The position numbers were made by a program, and so were the translations under genes. A DNA stretch of 35,209 bases, from NCBI GenBank assembly GCA_021203045.1, contig JAJQBY010000078.1, positions 1 through 35,209 of the forward strand. The letters are read 5' to 3'. The stretch's first letter is position 1; each line of letters opens with the position of its first letter. Source of the DNA: Oscillospiraceae bacterium. GTDB taxonomy: Bacteria > Bacillota > Clostridia > Oscillospirales > Oscillospiraceae. The notes under the pieces were generated by a model. The model saw nothing but the letters and a program-made list of their open reading frames with translations. It had not been told where the DNA came from and did no database searches. Below are positions 15,111 through 23,305 of the stretch, piece after piece.

Positions 15111-16519
15111 GCTTTGTTCCTCCCTTTTCTGGAAAATCTGGCCAGCAGCCGCTTAAAAATATTCGGGCGCTCGTTGTCTTCCGGCGTGACCAGGGATGTG
15201 GTGCTTGTCAGAGCATTATACTCCCAAGGGACAGCGGCATAGACGGCGGCGCAGGTGACAAGATCTTGCTTCCAGGTAATCTCGTTGGGAGCGTGAGCCT
15301 GGCTCTCTGCACCGGGGCCGAAGCCCACGCAGGGAATGCCGAACCGGCCCTGGATGGAGACGCCGTTGGTAGAGAAGGTCCATTTGTCTATCAGCGGACG
15401 ACCTTCACGGAGAGGCACGGCCGAGCCCTGGCCGGTGCGCTCATTGCCGAACATGGACTGATGGACCTGGGCCAGCGCCTGAACATGGGGGGCAGATTCC
15501 GGATTTACCCAGGTGGGGAAATAGCAGTCCGTTTCATAGACCAGCCCTGTCCAGGAGGGACGGTTGTATTTGTACATGGATACGGTAACATCCTTTGCAT
15601 ACCTCCGGCAGGAGGGGAGATCCAGTATCTCCTGGAGGCAGCTTTCAAATGTCTCCCCGGCGGTCATCCGCCGGTCAAGGCTGACGGAGCAGCTGTCTGC
15701 CACGGCGCAGCGGGAGGGAGAGGTGAAGAATATCTCACTGACGGTAACGGTGCCGCGGCCAAGAAACCGCGCGTCCTCCGCGTGAGGGTTGTATTTTTCA
15801 TCGAGCATCTTTACGAGACCCTTGATCTCTGTGCTGTCCTCGGCGTCATTTTCATTCAGAGCCCGGATGTCCTGAAGAATATCGGCCATTTTGAAGATGG
15901 CGTTATCTCCCCGTTCCGGTGCGGAGCCGTGGCAGGAGACGCCCTTTATGTCTACGCGTATCTCCATCCGCCCTCGGTGGCCCCGATAGATGCCGCCGTC
16001 TGTCGGCTCTGTAGAGACCACAAACTCCGGGATCACATTGCCCTTGTTGTAGATATACTGCCAGCAGAGGCCGTCACAGTCCTCCTCCTGCACCGTTCCC
16101 GTGACCATGATGCGAAATCCTGCGGGAATGATGTTCAGCTCTTTCATCAGCTTTGCTCCATATACTGCGCTGACGATGCCGCCAAGCTGATCGGAGGCTC
16201 CCCGGCCGCCTATCTCCTGATCGTTCTCATAGCCCTCATAGGGGTCGAAGCGCCAGTTATCTCGCAGGCCGACGCCCACTGTATCGATGTGGCCGTCAAA
16301 GGCGATGGTGCGCCCGCCCTGGCCCATGAAGCCGATCACATTTCCTTGGGGGTCGATAAAGCACTCGTCAAAGTCCAGCTTTTCCATTTCTGCCAGGATA
16401 CGGCGGGCGTGGGCTTCCTCGCCGGCGCTTTCTCCCGGCAGAGCGATAAGCTCCCGCAGGAAGGTGGTCATGTCCTGCTGGTAGCATTCAGCTACGCGCT
16501 TGATGATCTCATGATTCAT
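15107..16519 (-). CDS. ygeY: YgeY family selenium metabolism-linked hydrolase (M20 metallopeptidase)
   Basis: A 470-residue M20 family hydrolase closely following YgeY. Metal-binding residues are visible: DGHIDTV near residue 75 (His-x-Asp), [10 protein letters not shown] near residue 109 (Asp), and VQEEDCDG near residue 142 (catalytic Glu pair); [16 protein letters not shown] and the dimerisation segment with [15 protein letters not shown] follow. The C-terminal [12 protein letters not shown] supplies the last His. After the catalytic domain a basic tail of about 35 residues (ending RKGRNKA) has no family counterpart I can name. YgeY homologues work in uric acid/xanthine catabolism clusters. 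GGAGGAG lies about 11 bases before the ATG. First gene of the ygeY-ygeW pair. Confidence 0.93.
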   Translation of the reverse strand: MNHEIIKRVAECYQQDMTTFLRELIALPGESAGEEAHARRILAEMEKLDFDECFIDPQGNVIGFMGQGGRTIAFDGHIDTVGVGLRDNWRFDPYEGYENDQEIGGRGASDQLGGIVSAVYGAKLMKELNIIPAGFRIMVTGTVQEEDCDGLCWQYIYNKGNVIPEFVVSTEPTDGGIYRGHRGRMEIRVDIKGVSCHGSAPERGDNAIFKMADILQDIRALNENDAEDSTEIKGLVKMLDEKYNPHAEDARFLGRGTVTVSEIFFTSPSRCAVADSCSVSLDRRMTAGETFESCLQEILDLPSCRRYAKDVTVSMYKYNRPSWTGLVYETDCYFPTWVNPESAPHVQALAQVHQSMFGNERTGQGSAVPLREGRPLIDKWTFSTNGVSIQGRFGIPCVGFGPGAESQAHAPNEITWKQDLVTCAAVYAAVPWEYNALTSTTSLVTPEDNERPNIFKRLLARFSRKGRNKA

Positions 16520-16959
16520 TTTCCGATAACTCCTCCGCTAAAGATAATATAGCTCACCCGATATCGTTGTGCCGCTGAGATGATTTTCTTCTGGGAGCTG
16601 TTGTGAAACTCACAGACCTGAGCCGGGACCGTATCGGCATTATGGAGGCTGTGCCTGCTTTCTGCTGACAGCGGCCGGAGCATCAAGTCCTGCCCTCATA
16701 CGGAGGACAGGTTAATTATACACCATATGGCGAATATTGTCCATGAAGTTTCAAATGATAATAATGCGGAAAATGCACAGGCATAGAGAGTAAATGTGGT
16801 TAGGCTCAACCGGATATGACAGCTCCCTGGGTATAGCGGTGGACAGGTGAAATCGCATATACGAAGGACGACCGATCCAGTGCGGATCGGCCGTCCATTT
16901 CTCTTTGTATGCTATGACCAGAGCTGTCTCTGCTGAGAACGTACTGTAGTACGGTTTTC
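16520..16959. other. Intergenic stretch between ygeY and the anti-sigma gene
   Basis: About 440 bases without a credible gene; short frames here have no family features. It holds the leader of ygeY on its left and one hairpin at 16866-16896. A TATATTAT-like element just upstream of ygeY could be its -10 box, but no clear -35 was found. Confidence 0.5.
16866..16896. terminator. Hairpin downstream of the sigma/anti-sigma operon
   Basis: GGACG and CCGATCC pair with GGATCGG and CGTCC around a 5-base loop, with one mismatch (16871 with 16891). It ends about 65 bases past the anti-sigma stop codon. The T-rich flank is on the + side, so its direction is uncertain. Confidence 0.45.
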
Positions 16960-17832
16960 CTAGGAAATAATCTCCCACAACGCATCGGTGCTGCTGGTGG
17001 AGCAGAACGGGCTGCCTTCCGCAGCGTCGCGCCAGAAGAGGAGCTGGGTGTTTTGATCTGTGGAGAGGATATAGATAACACCCCGGTATTCCACGGAGCA
17101 TATGTCTGTCAGCTCAACGTCGGACTCAGCGTAGGCGGTGGAGTCAAGAAGGGCGGCAAAGGCGTCCTCGTTTTCTTCGGAAATGGAGCCGAGATAATTT
17201 CCGTCCATGTCATATACGGCCAGACCATCGATCTCGTCTTCGGCTGGCGAACCGCCATCCAGTGCTGCGCCGGCGGCGGAGGAAGTGGCAGCGTTGGCCT
17301 CAGCTTCCGTGACCTCGGCGAATTCCGCAGTTTCTTCTTCATAGGCTGCTACGTCTCCTATCGTGTCCCCGGAGACGGCTTCATCGGCGGCTTCCATTTC
17401 AAATTCAGCGGTCTCAACCTCCGCCGTATCGGCTGATCGAATTGATAAACTGCTGCCGGTGCCCGTCAGGCCCCGACCATTCCAGGAGGCATATGTAGCA
17501 GCCCCGACAACGATGACCAGACAGGCGGCCGCTGCGAACCTCGTCCAGCGGGGGAGAGGATGCGCCCGTTTTTCTGGCTTGCTGCTGCCGGTGCTTTTGC
17601 TGGCACTGCCGCTCTCAGCCCGGACACGGGTCATAACGTCCCGGGATAGGGCGGCGGGAGGCTGGACTACGTCCTGCTGTATGGTGTGCGAAACGGTGAA
17701 AAGCAGATTCCACATGGCCTGACAGCTTTTACAGGTACGCATATGGGTGCGAAGGGCGGCAGCGTCTTCCGGAGATATTTCGTCGTCCAGCATTTGGCTC
17801 ATCAGCTCCTGCCAGCGTTCGCAGTCAGACAT
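16960..17832 (-). CDS. Zinc-finger (zf-HC2) anti-sigma factor, membrane-spanning
   Basis: A 290-residue protein. The N-terminal cytoplasmic domain has the zinc anti-sigma signature H30-x3-C34-x2-C37 (HMRTCKSC) in a helical MSDCERWQELMSQMLDDEIS context. A membrane helix at about residues 100-120 (FAAAACLVIVVGAATYAS) is followed by an extracellular part of about 170 residues. The first half of that part is unusually Glu/Ala-rich and low-complexity; the end looks folded (DGNYLGSISEENEDAF and CSVEYRGVIYILS). It should hold the ECF sigma factor at the membrane until a surface signal arrives. The start at 17832 overlaps the sigma gene by 8 bases and follows a GGGGGT RBS; the longer frame (17871) is less likely. 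Confidence 0.85.
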   Translation of the reverse strand: MSDCERWQELMSQMLDDEISPEDAAALRTHMRTCKSCQAMWNLLFTVSHTIQQDVVQPPAALSRDVMTRVRAESGSASKSTGSSKPEKRAHPLPRWTRFAAAACLVIVVGAATYASWNGRGLTGTGSSLSIRSADTAEVETAEFEMEAADEAVSGDTIGDVAAYEEETAEFAEVTEAEANAATSSAAGAALDGGSPAEDEIDGLAVYDMDGNYLGSISEENEDAFAALLDSTAYAESDVELTDICSVEYRGVIYILSTDQNTQLLFWRDAAEGSPFCSTSSTDALWEIIS

Positions 17833-18451
17833 TACCCGCACCCCCTTTCCTGCTTTGATCGTCCTTTTCATAAGACGGCTCCGGGCCGAAAATGTTCCCC
17901 TCCGCCGTCAAGATTGCGGCCAGCTTGCGCCGGGCCCGGAATATACGGCTTTTAACTGTTCCGGGCTCCAGGCCGGTGACTTGGCCTATTTCCTCATAGG
18001 ACGGGCCGCCCAGCTCCCGCAGTACCAGCGCCTGCCGAAAGCCGGGCTCCAGCTGAGCCAATCCGTCCCGGATGGCCTGCCGCCGCTCGCTTCGTTCCAG
18101 ACTTTTTTCAGGGGATGATCGGTCGTCCGCCAGGGGAAGCTCTCGTCCATCCTCGTCGGTCAGCGTGTCGTGGGCCTGACGCGCCCGCGCCCGCAGCATA
18201 TCCAGGCATACGTTGCTGGTCAGCCGGTAAAGCCAAACGGAAAACCTGCTGTTTCCCCGGAAGGACTTCAAGGCGCGCCAGGCGCGAAAAAAGGCCTCCT
18301 GGGAAGCGTCCAGCGCATCCTGCGGGTCGGACAGCATATGCAGAGCCAGGTTATATACCATCGTTTCATTGGCCTTCACTAGCGCCTCGAATGGCTCCGG
18401 GTCCCCGGCCAGTACAGCATTAATGAGCTGCTGTTCTTCTCGTCTTGTCAT
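17825..18451 (-). CDS. ECF-type RNA polymerase sigma factor
   Basis: A 208-residue sigma-70 family group IV factor. Region 2 includes VYNLALHMLSDPQDALDASQEAFFRAWRAL and the WLYRLTSNVCLDMLRARAR stretch that contacts the -10 element. Region 4 (residues about 130-180) has LEPGFRQALVLRELGGPSYEEIGQVTGLEPGTVKSRIFRARRKL, the helix-turn-helix for the -35 element. No region 3, as usual. It is the middle gene of dusB-sigma-anti-sigma: its ATG overlaps the dusB stop (4 bases) and its stop overlaps the anti-sigma start (8 bases). Its regulon is unknown. Confidence 0.92.
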   Translation of the reverse strand: MTRREEQQLINAVLAGDPEPFEALVKANETMVYNLALHMLSDPQDALDASQEAFFRAWRALKSFRGNSRFSVWLYRLTSNVCLDMLRARARQAHDTLTDEDGRELPLADDRSSPEKSLERSERRQAIRDGLAQLEPGFRQALVLRELGGPSYEEIGQVTGLEPGTVKSRIFRARRKLAAILTAEGNIFGPEPSYEKDDQSRKGGAGNV

Positions 18452-19422
18452 GGGTCACAAAGCTCCCTTTTGGCGCGGCGGATGATGCGTTCTATGTCGT
18501 CTAAAGTATTAATCTTTACGATATCCTGTTTGATCGGCCCGGAACGAGGCGCGCCCCGGAAGTACCAGGCAAGTTGCTTCCGGGCCTCCAGGCAGGCAAT
18601 CTTTGGGTCTTTCCACTGACAGGCCAGGGTGAATTGATACAGGGCCTCGTCCAACCGCTGGGCCAGAGGCGGAAGCTCCGGCTCTGGCTGGTCGTTCAGT
18701 GCGGCATTGATCTGCTCAAAAAGCCAGGGATCGCCGAAGCTGCCCCGGCCGACCATGCACATATCTGCTCCTGTGCGGCGTAAAAGCCGCTTTGCGTCAT
18801 TGCCGGAGAATACGTCTCCGTTTGCGATAACAGGGATGGAGACGGCGGCCTTTACATCCCGGATGATATCCCAATCCGCTACACCGGCATACATCTGCAC
18901 CCGTGTCCGGCCGTGGACGGCGATGGCGGCGGCTCCCGCCTGCTGACACATAACGCCGAATTCCACAGCGTTCACATGGCCCCCATCCCAGCCCTTGCGG
19001 AATTTCACTGTGACGGGAACGCCTGCCTGCCGGACACAGGCCTGGATGATCTGAAAGGCCAGATCAGGGGCCTTCATCAGGGCGGAGCCGTCCCCGCTTT
19101 TGACGACCTTTCCTACCGGACAGCCCATATTGATATCCAGTATATCTGCCCCGGACAGCTCGACGGCCATGGCTGCCGCTTCCCCCATGATGGCGGGGTC
19201 GGAGCCGAAGATCTGGGCACAGACGGGGTGATCGACTTCCGGGCAAAAAAGCAGCTCTTTTGTTTTTTCATCGTGATAGACAAGGCCCCGGCTGGATACC
19301 ATTTCTGTGTATGTCAGGGCCGCGCCGTGCCGGCGGCAGATGTGGCGAAATGCTGCGTCCGTCACCCCCGCCATCGGGCCAAGGGCCGCCTTTCCTACTA
19401 TTTCCACCTGTCCTATCCTCAT
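18448..19422 (-). CDS. dusB: tRNA dihydrouridine synthase (DusB-like)
   Basis: A 324-residue FMN-dependent enzyme that reduces uridines in the tRNA D-loop. The Dus signature is clear: LGPMAGVTDAAFR at the N-terminus, ADILDINMGCPVGKVVKSGDGSALM carrying the catalytic Cys near residue 100, VTVKFRKGWD, AIAVHGRTRVQMYAG, IPVIANGDV and GRGSFGDPWLF. The start at 19422 is chosen because GGAGGTGA lies 10 bases upstream; a longer frame (19464) would overlap the promoter. It is the first gene of an operon with the ECF sigma and anti-sigma genes, an arrangement that exposes their expression to dusB's promoter. Confidence 0.93.
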   Translation of the reverse strand: MRIGQVEIVGKAALGPMAGVTDAAFRHICRRHGAALTYTEMVSSRGLVYHDEKTKELLFCPEVDHPVCAQIFGSDPAIMGEAAAMAVELSGADILDINMGCPVGKVVKSGDGSALMKAPDLAFQIIQACVRQAGVPVTVKFRKGWDGGHVNAVEFGVMCQQAGAAAIAVHGRTRVQMYAGVADWDIIRDVKAAVSIPVIANGDVFSGNDAKRLLRRTGADMCMVGRGSFGDPWLFEQINAALNDQPEPELPPLAQRLDEALYQFTLACQWKDPKIACLEARKQLAWYFRGAPRSGPIKQDIVKINTLDDIERIIRRAKRELCDP

Positions 19423-19464
19423 GACCTGTGTATCACCTCCCGGCGCAGACCGCGCCCGGGCCAC

Positions 19465-19493
19465 ATTGTATCAGGTATGGGGCGCCGGGTCAA
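19465..19493 (-). promoter_or_regulatory. Promoter for dusB-sigma-anti-sigma
   Basis: Read on the - strand, TTGACC (19493-19488) and TACAAT (19470-19465) have a 17-base spacer. It lies between the sigE stop and the dusB RBS. Confidence 0.75.
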
Positions 19494-19514
19494 TGAGGAT
19501 AGGAAGGATTTTCT

Positions 19515-20219
19515 TTAAAATTGCCGGATAAGCTCCCTTCGGAGGCGGAGAATGATGCGTTTTTCCAGACGGCTTATATAGCTTTGGGATATGCCTAAAA
19601 GGTCGGCTACCTCCTTCTGCGTCAGCTCCTCATATCCCTCCAGGCCGAAGCGCATCAGGATGATGGAGCGGTCCCGTTCGTCCAGCCGACCCACAGCCTC
19701 CATCAGCAGCTGCCGCTCTACATCCTCCTCGATGGGCTTTATGACCTCGTCCTCGTCTGTGCCAAGCACGTCGGACAAGAGCAGCTCGTTGCCGTCCCAA
19801 TCCGTATTCAGCGGCTCGTCAATGGAAACCTCAGAGCGATGAGAACTCTTTTTTCGCAGAAACATAAGGATTTCATTTTCAATGCAGCGGGAGGCATAGG
19901 TGGCCAGCTTGATGTTTTTTTCCAGATTGAAGGTGCCGACAGCCTTTATCAGGCCAATGGTGCCAATGGAGATCAGATCTTCGATGTTCACGCCGGTGTT
20001 TTCAAATCGCCGGGCGATATAGACCACCAGGCGGAGGTTGTGCTCGATCAGAGTCTGCCGGGCTTCATGGTCGCCCTTGGCCAGGGCTGCGATAGCGGCC
20101 TCCTCCGCCGGCTTATCCAGAGGCGGGGGCAGGGTGTCGCTACCGCCAATGTAAAAAATGCGGGGAGCTTGCCGGAGGTGCAGATCGATTTGCAGCAATA
20201 AAAGATAAAGACGATTCAT
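19515..20219 (-). CDS. sigE: Sporulation sigma factor sigma-E (pro-sigma-E)
   Basis: A 234-residue sporulation sigma factor, active in the mother cell after engulfment begins. The core is nearly that of B. subtilis Sig[89 protein letters not shown], and a region 4 helix-turn-helix ending [15 protein letters not shown] short hydrophobic pro-sequence precedes YIGG (about 22 residues, against 27 in B. subtilis); SpoIIGA cuts it off. The ATG at 20219 follows AAAGGAAG; a longer frame (20291) is rejected. Directly downstream of spoIIGA, with 31 bases between. Confidence 0.97.
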   Translation of the reverse strand: MNRLYLLLLQIDLHLRQAPRIFYIGGSDTLPPPLDKPAEEAAIAALAKGDHEARQTLIEHNLRLVVYIARRFENTGVNIEDLISIGTIGLIKAVGTFNLEKNIKLATYASRCIENEILMFLRKKSSHRSEVSIDEPLNTDWDGNELLLSDVLGTDEDEVIKPIEEDVERQLLMEAVGRLDERDRSIILMRFGLEGYEELTQKEVADLLGISQSYISRLEKRIILRLRRELIRQF

Positions 20220-20250
20220 ATGCTTCCTTTCGTGAGAATGAGGGATGGAT

Positions 20251-21072
20251 TCAAATGACGGCCTGGTAGCTGCCGTCTGTGCCGATGTCACCGGGGGCTA
20301 TGGCTGCGATCAGATCATGCCGTTCCTGACCGTCCACAATGACCATGTCCGGGCGAAAGGCGGCCAGCAAGTGGCCATCTCCGCCAATCCCGGCATACGG
20401 TATCAGACGGAGACCGGGTATGTGCGCCACGGCTTCCACTGCCGGGCTTTGAAGATGGGCGGCCTCCTGGGCCGTAAACAGGGCCTGCACCGCTCCGGCC
20501 TCCGCCACGAAGACGGAGCAGCCGGTCATGGGGTCATAGAGGCCGTTTCCCGTGTCCTCCAGGGCGCGGATATGTACAGTCCTGTCCCGGCGCTGGATGG
20601 CAATGTCCACCAGGCGACGCTGAGCGTTTTTTACCGTCCGGCGAAAGACCAGGCTCACTGCGGCCCAGCACAGGGCGAAGGATATGACAAGAACACGCAT
20701 ATCCAGCCGGACGAGCCGGTCACTGCCGCTGTGCCAGGTGCGGCTGCCCTGATATAATCCGGCGGCGAATACCGCCCCGCCGAACAGTGCGGATACGCCA
20801 AGAAAGGCTGCCAGACATCGCCAAATTCTCCGTTCTTCTCCAAAGGCTATAAGCGTCATGACGGCAGCCAGCACCGGACGCATGACCGGCGCATCCAGCC
20901 ACGCCAGAGACGGTATAAGGGACAGACAACACCACAGAGCGCCTAGGGCTGACCCTGCAAGAAAACGTCTCCGCCGGAAGGGTAGAGAACAAATTTTTGC
21001 CGTTCCCAGCAGCAGAAAGTAATCAATGACAAGATTCAGCAGGAACAGCTCATCCAAATAAATGGTCTCCAT
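20251..21072 (-). CDS. spoIIGA: Sigma-E processing peptidase SpoIIGA
   Basis: A 273-residue membrane aspartic protease that cleaves the pro-sequence of sigma-E after a forespore signal. The N-terminal half holds about five membrane helices, beginning [23 protein letters not shown]. The soluble C-terminal half has the catalytic aspartate D173 in [13 protein letters not shown] (B. subtilis: DTGNxLYDP). It is followed by sigE, the usual pairing. I see no Shine-Dalgarno sequence ahead of the ATG, and no upstream in-frame start looks better. It is divergent from pyrH; the 173-base gap between them holds two pyrH-directed promoters. B. subtilis SpoIIGA is a little longer (309). Confidence 0.95.
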   Translation of the reverse strand: METIYLDELFLLNLVIDYFLLLGTAKICSLPFRRRRFLAGSALGALWCCLSLIPSLAWLDAPVMRPVLAAVMTLIAFGEERRIWRCLAAFLGVSALFGGAVFAAGLYQGSRTWHSGSDRLVRLDMRVLVISFALCWAAVSLVFRRTVKNAQRRLVDIAIQRRDRTVHIRALEDTGNGLYDPMTGCSVFVAEAGAVQALFTAQEAAHLQSPAVEAVAHIPGLRLIPYAGIGGDGHLLAAFRPDMVIVDGQERHDLIAAIAPGDIGTDGSYQAVI

Positions 21073-21107
21073 AAGGTGATTGTAGCGTCCTGGCTGTGCG
21101 AACGCGG

Positions 21108-21136
21108 TTGAAATTGGCGGCCAACTATGTTAAAAT
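21108..21136 (+). promoter_or_regulatory. Upstream promoter P1 of the pyrH operon
   Basis: TTGAAA (21108-21113) and TAAAAT (21131-21136) have a 17-base spacer that contains the small palindrome TTGG-CGG-CCAA. Confidence 0.65.
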
Positions 21137-21172
21137 TTCCAGAGCAGCCATATTGAGGGAATGGAGATAAGG

Positions 21173-21201
21173 TTGAAATAAAGTCGCCTCTGTTGTAAAA
21201 T
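21173..21201 (+). promoter_or_regulatory. Downstream promoter P2 of the pyrH operon
   Basis: TTGAAA (21173-21178) and TAAAAT (21196-21201), spacer 17, identical boxes to P1 exactly 65 bases further on. The pyrH ATG is 44 bases downstream. Confidence 0.7.
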
Positions 21202-21245
21202 ATGGCATAGACCCAGGAAATAAAACCTAAGGGAGAACCTGAACG

Positions 21246-21965
21246 ATGGAAAATTTGACCCCGGCTTATCGCCGGATCTTATTGAAGCTCAGTGGAGAGG
21301 CATTGGCCGGCAGTGCCGGACGGGGCCTTGATTTTGACGTAATCCGCCAGGTGTGTCAGGCGGTGAAGCGCTGCACGGAGATGGGCGTCCAGGTCGGCAT
21401 TGTCACCGGCGGCGGAAACTATTGGCGCGGCGTGAAGGACGGGGGAGGCCGCATGGAGCGCTCCCGTGCCGATCAAATGGGCATGCTGGCCACGGTGATG
21501 AACAGTCTTGCTATGGCGGAGGCCCTGGAGCAGGTCGATGTGCCTGTCCGTGTGCAGACCATGATCGATATGCCCCGTATTGCGGAGCCTTACTGTTATG
21601 GCCGCGCCATGCACCACATCGAAAAGGGCCGGGTGGTCATTTTCGGCGGCGGCAGCGGCAACCCCTATTTTTCCACGGATTCTGCCGCGGCCCTGAAGGC
21701 GGCGGAGCTGGGGGCGGATATTCTGCTGATGGCGAAAAATATCGACGGAGTGTATACCGCTGACCCTAAGACCGGCCCCTCTGCCCAGCGTCTGGACAGC
21801 ATCACCTACCGGCGTATTCTGGAGGAGCATCTCACCGTTATAGATTCCACCGCCGCCTGCCTTTTGCAGGATAACGCCATCCCTACCATGATTTTTGCCC
21901 TGAATCCGCCGGAGAATATCGTCCGGGTCGTATGCGGGGAGCGCATAGGAACCATCGTGAAGTAA
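21246..21965 (+). CDS. pyrH: UMP kinase
   Basis: A 239-residue hexameric bacterial UMP kinase of the amino-acid kinase fold; makes UDP from UMP and ATP. Motifs: ILLKLSGEALAG (phosphate loop) at the N-terminus, VTGGGNYWRG, the DQMGMLATVMNSLAMAEALE regulatory region, GGGSGNPYFSTDSAAALKAAELGAD, and the late VYTADPK. Length is typical. GGGAGAACC lies before the ATG. First gene of the seven-gene operon, with two promoters upstream. rpsB and tsf, which usually precede it, are absent. Confidence 0.97.
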   Translation: MENLTPAYRRILLKLSGEALAGSAGRGLDFDVIRQVCQAVKRCTEMGVQVGIVTGGGNYWRGVKDGGGRMERSRADQMGMLATVMNSLAMAEALEQVDVPVRVQTMIDMPRIAEPYCYGRAMHHIEKGRVVIFGGGSGNPYFSTDSAAALKAAELGADILLMAKNIDGVYTADPKTGPSAQRLDSITYRRILEEHLTVIDSTAACLLQDNAIPTMIFALNPPENIVRVVCGERIGTIVK

Positions 21966-22011
21966 ATGGCTCGAAGGCCTGAATTTATTATATATTTAGG
22001 AGGATATACCC

Positions 22012-22572
22012 ATGGAACTGAAAGCGGAGCTAAAGGAATTTGAGGACAAAATGCAGAAGACAAAGGACTTCCTTACCGGACAGTTCGACGCTGTCCGGGC
22101 GGGGCGGGCCAACGCCGCTGTTCTGAACGGCATTACGGTGGATTATTACGGTACTGCTACCCCCATCAACCAGGTGGCGGCCATATCCGTTCCTGACCCC
22201 CGTACCCTGGTTATCAGCCCCTGGGACGCCTCAGTCCTGAAGGGAATCGAGAAGGCTATCCTAACATCAGAGCTGGGGATCAACCCTCAGAATGACGGCC
22301 GGGTCATCCGTCTGGTGTTCCCTCAGCTTACGGAGGAGCGGCGCAAGGAGCTGGCAAAGCAGGTGCGTAAGTACGGCGAGGAGGCCAAGGTCGCTGTGCG
22401 GAATATCCGCCGGGATGCTATGGATAAGATCAAAAAGCAGCTTAAGGCGGGTGAGATCACAGAGGACGACCAGAAGATTCTGGAGCGCGATCTCCAGAAA
22501 ATCACGGACGACAACATCAAGGACATCGATAAGATGACAGAGGTCAAGGAAAAAGAGCTTTTTGCCATATGA
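22012..22572 (+). CDS. frr: Ribosome recycling factor
   Basis: A 186-residue protein (family about 185) that releases ribosomes from mRNA after termination, with EF-G. Signature parts: [62 protein letters not shown], and the final helical stretch with [10 protein letters not shown] strong AGGAGG lies ahead of the ATG. It overlaps uppS by 4 bases. Confidence 0.98.
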   Translation: MELKAELKEFEDKMQKTKDFLTGQFDAVRAGRANAAVLNGITVDYYGTATPINQVAAISVPDPRTLVISPWDASVLKGIEKAILTSELGINPQNDGRVIRLVFPQLTEERRKELAKQVRKYGEEAKVAVRNIRRDAMDKIKKQLKAGEITEDDQKILERDLQKITDDNIKDIDKMTEVKEKELFAI

Positions 22573-23291
22573 GTCCAAAAAAACAAAACGAATTGGCGGA
22601 GGGGGCAGGCAGTCCCCCCCGCCATATCGCCATCATTATGGACGGCAACGGCCGCTGGGCAAAAAAGCGCAGCCTGCCCCGCACAGCCGGCCATGCCGCC
22701 GGGGTGGAGAGCTTTCGCCGCGCCGCCAAATATTGCCGCCGCATTGGGGTGGAATACCTGACGGTGTATGCCTTCTCTACGGAGAACTGGAAACGTCCCC
22801 TGGAGGAGGTGCAGGCGATCATGGGCCTGCTGAAAAAATACTTGGGGGAGGCCCTGGAGGGCCTGGCAGCGGAGCAGACGCGCCTGTGCTTTTTCGGCGA
22901 TCTGTCCGCGCTCAGCCCGGAGCTGCAGGCGCTTTGCCTGGACTGCGCGGAAAAATCCAAGGACTATCAGGGCGGTCAGGTGAATGTCTGCCTGAATTAC
23001 GGAGGCCGGGATGAGATTGTCCGGGCGGCGAAAAAATGGGCAGCGGAGGGCTGCCCGGAGCTGACGGAGGAACGGTTCGGAAACTATCTATGGAGTGCCG
23101 GCGTGCCTGACCCTGACCTTCTTATCCGTCCCGGCGGGGAGACGCGGATATCCAATTATCTTCTCTGGCAGCTGGCCTATACGGAGATGGTGTTTTCCGA
23201 TGTTCTGTGGCCGGATTTTGACGAACGGGAGATAGACAAGGCCATCGAGATATACCACAGCCGAAACCGCCGGTATGGCAATGTGAGATAG
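22569..23291 (+). CDS. uppS: Isoprenyl transferase (undecaprenyl diphosphate synthase)
   Basis: A 240-residue cis-prenyltransferase that builds the C55 lipid carrier for peptidoglycan. Motifs: [13 protein letters not shown] (catalytic Asp), [31 protein letters not shown] and the C-terminal [20 protein letters not shown]. The start overlaps frr by ATGA. The next gene, dxr, starts only 14 bases on; cdsA, which commonly sits here in Firmicutes, is missing. Confidence 0.97.
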   Translation: MSPKKQNELAEGAGSPPRHIAIIMDGNGRWAKKRSLPRTAGHAAGVESFRRAAKYCRRIGVEYLTVYAFSTENWKRPLEEVQAIMGLLKKYLGEALEGLAAEQTRLCFFGDLSALSPELQALCLDCAEKSKDYQGGQVNVCLNYGGRDEIVRAAKKWAAEGCPELTEERFGNYLWSAGVPDPDLLIRPGGETRISNYLLWQLAYTEMVFSDVLWPDFDEREIDKAIEIYHSRNRRYGNVR

Positions 23292-23305
23292 GAGGGTACA
23301 GTCCT

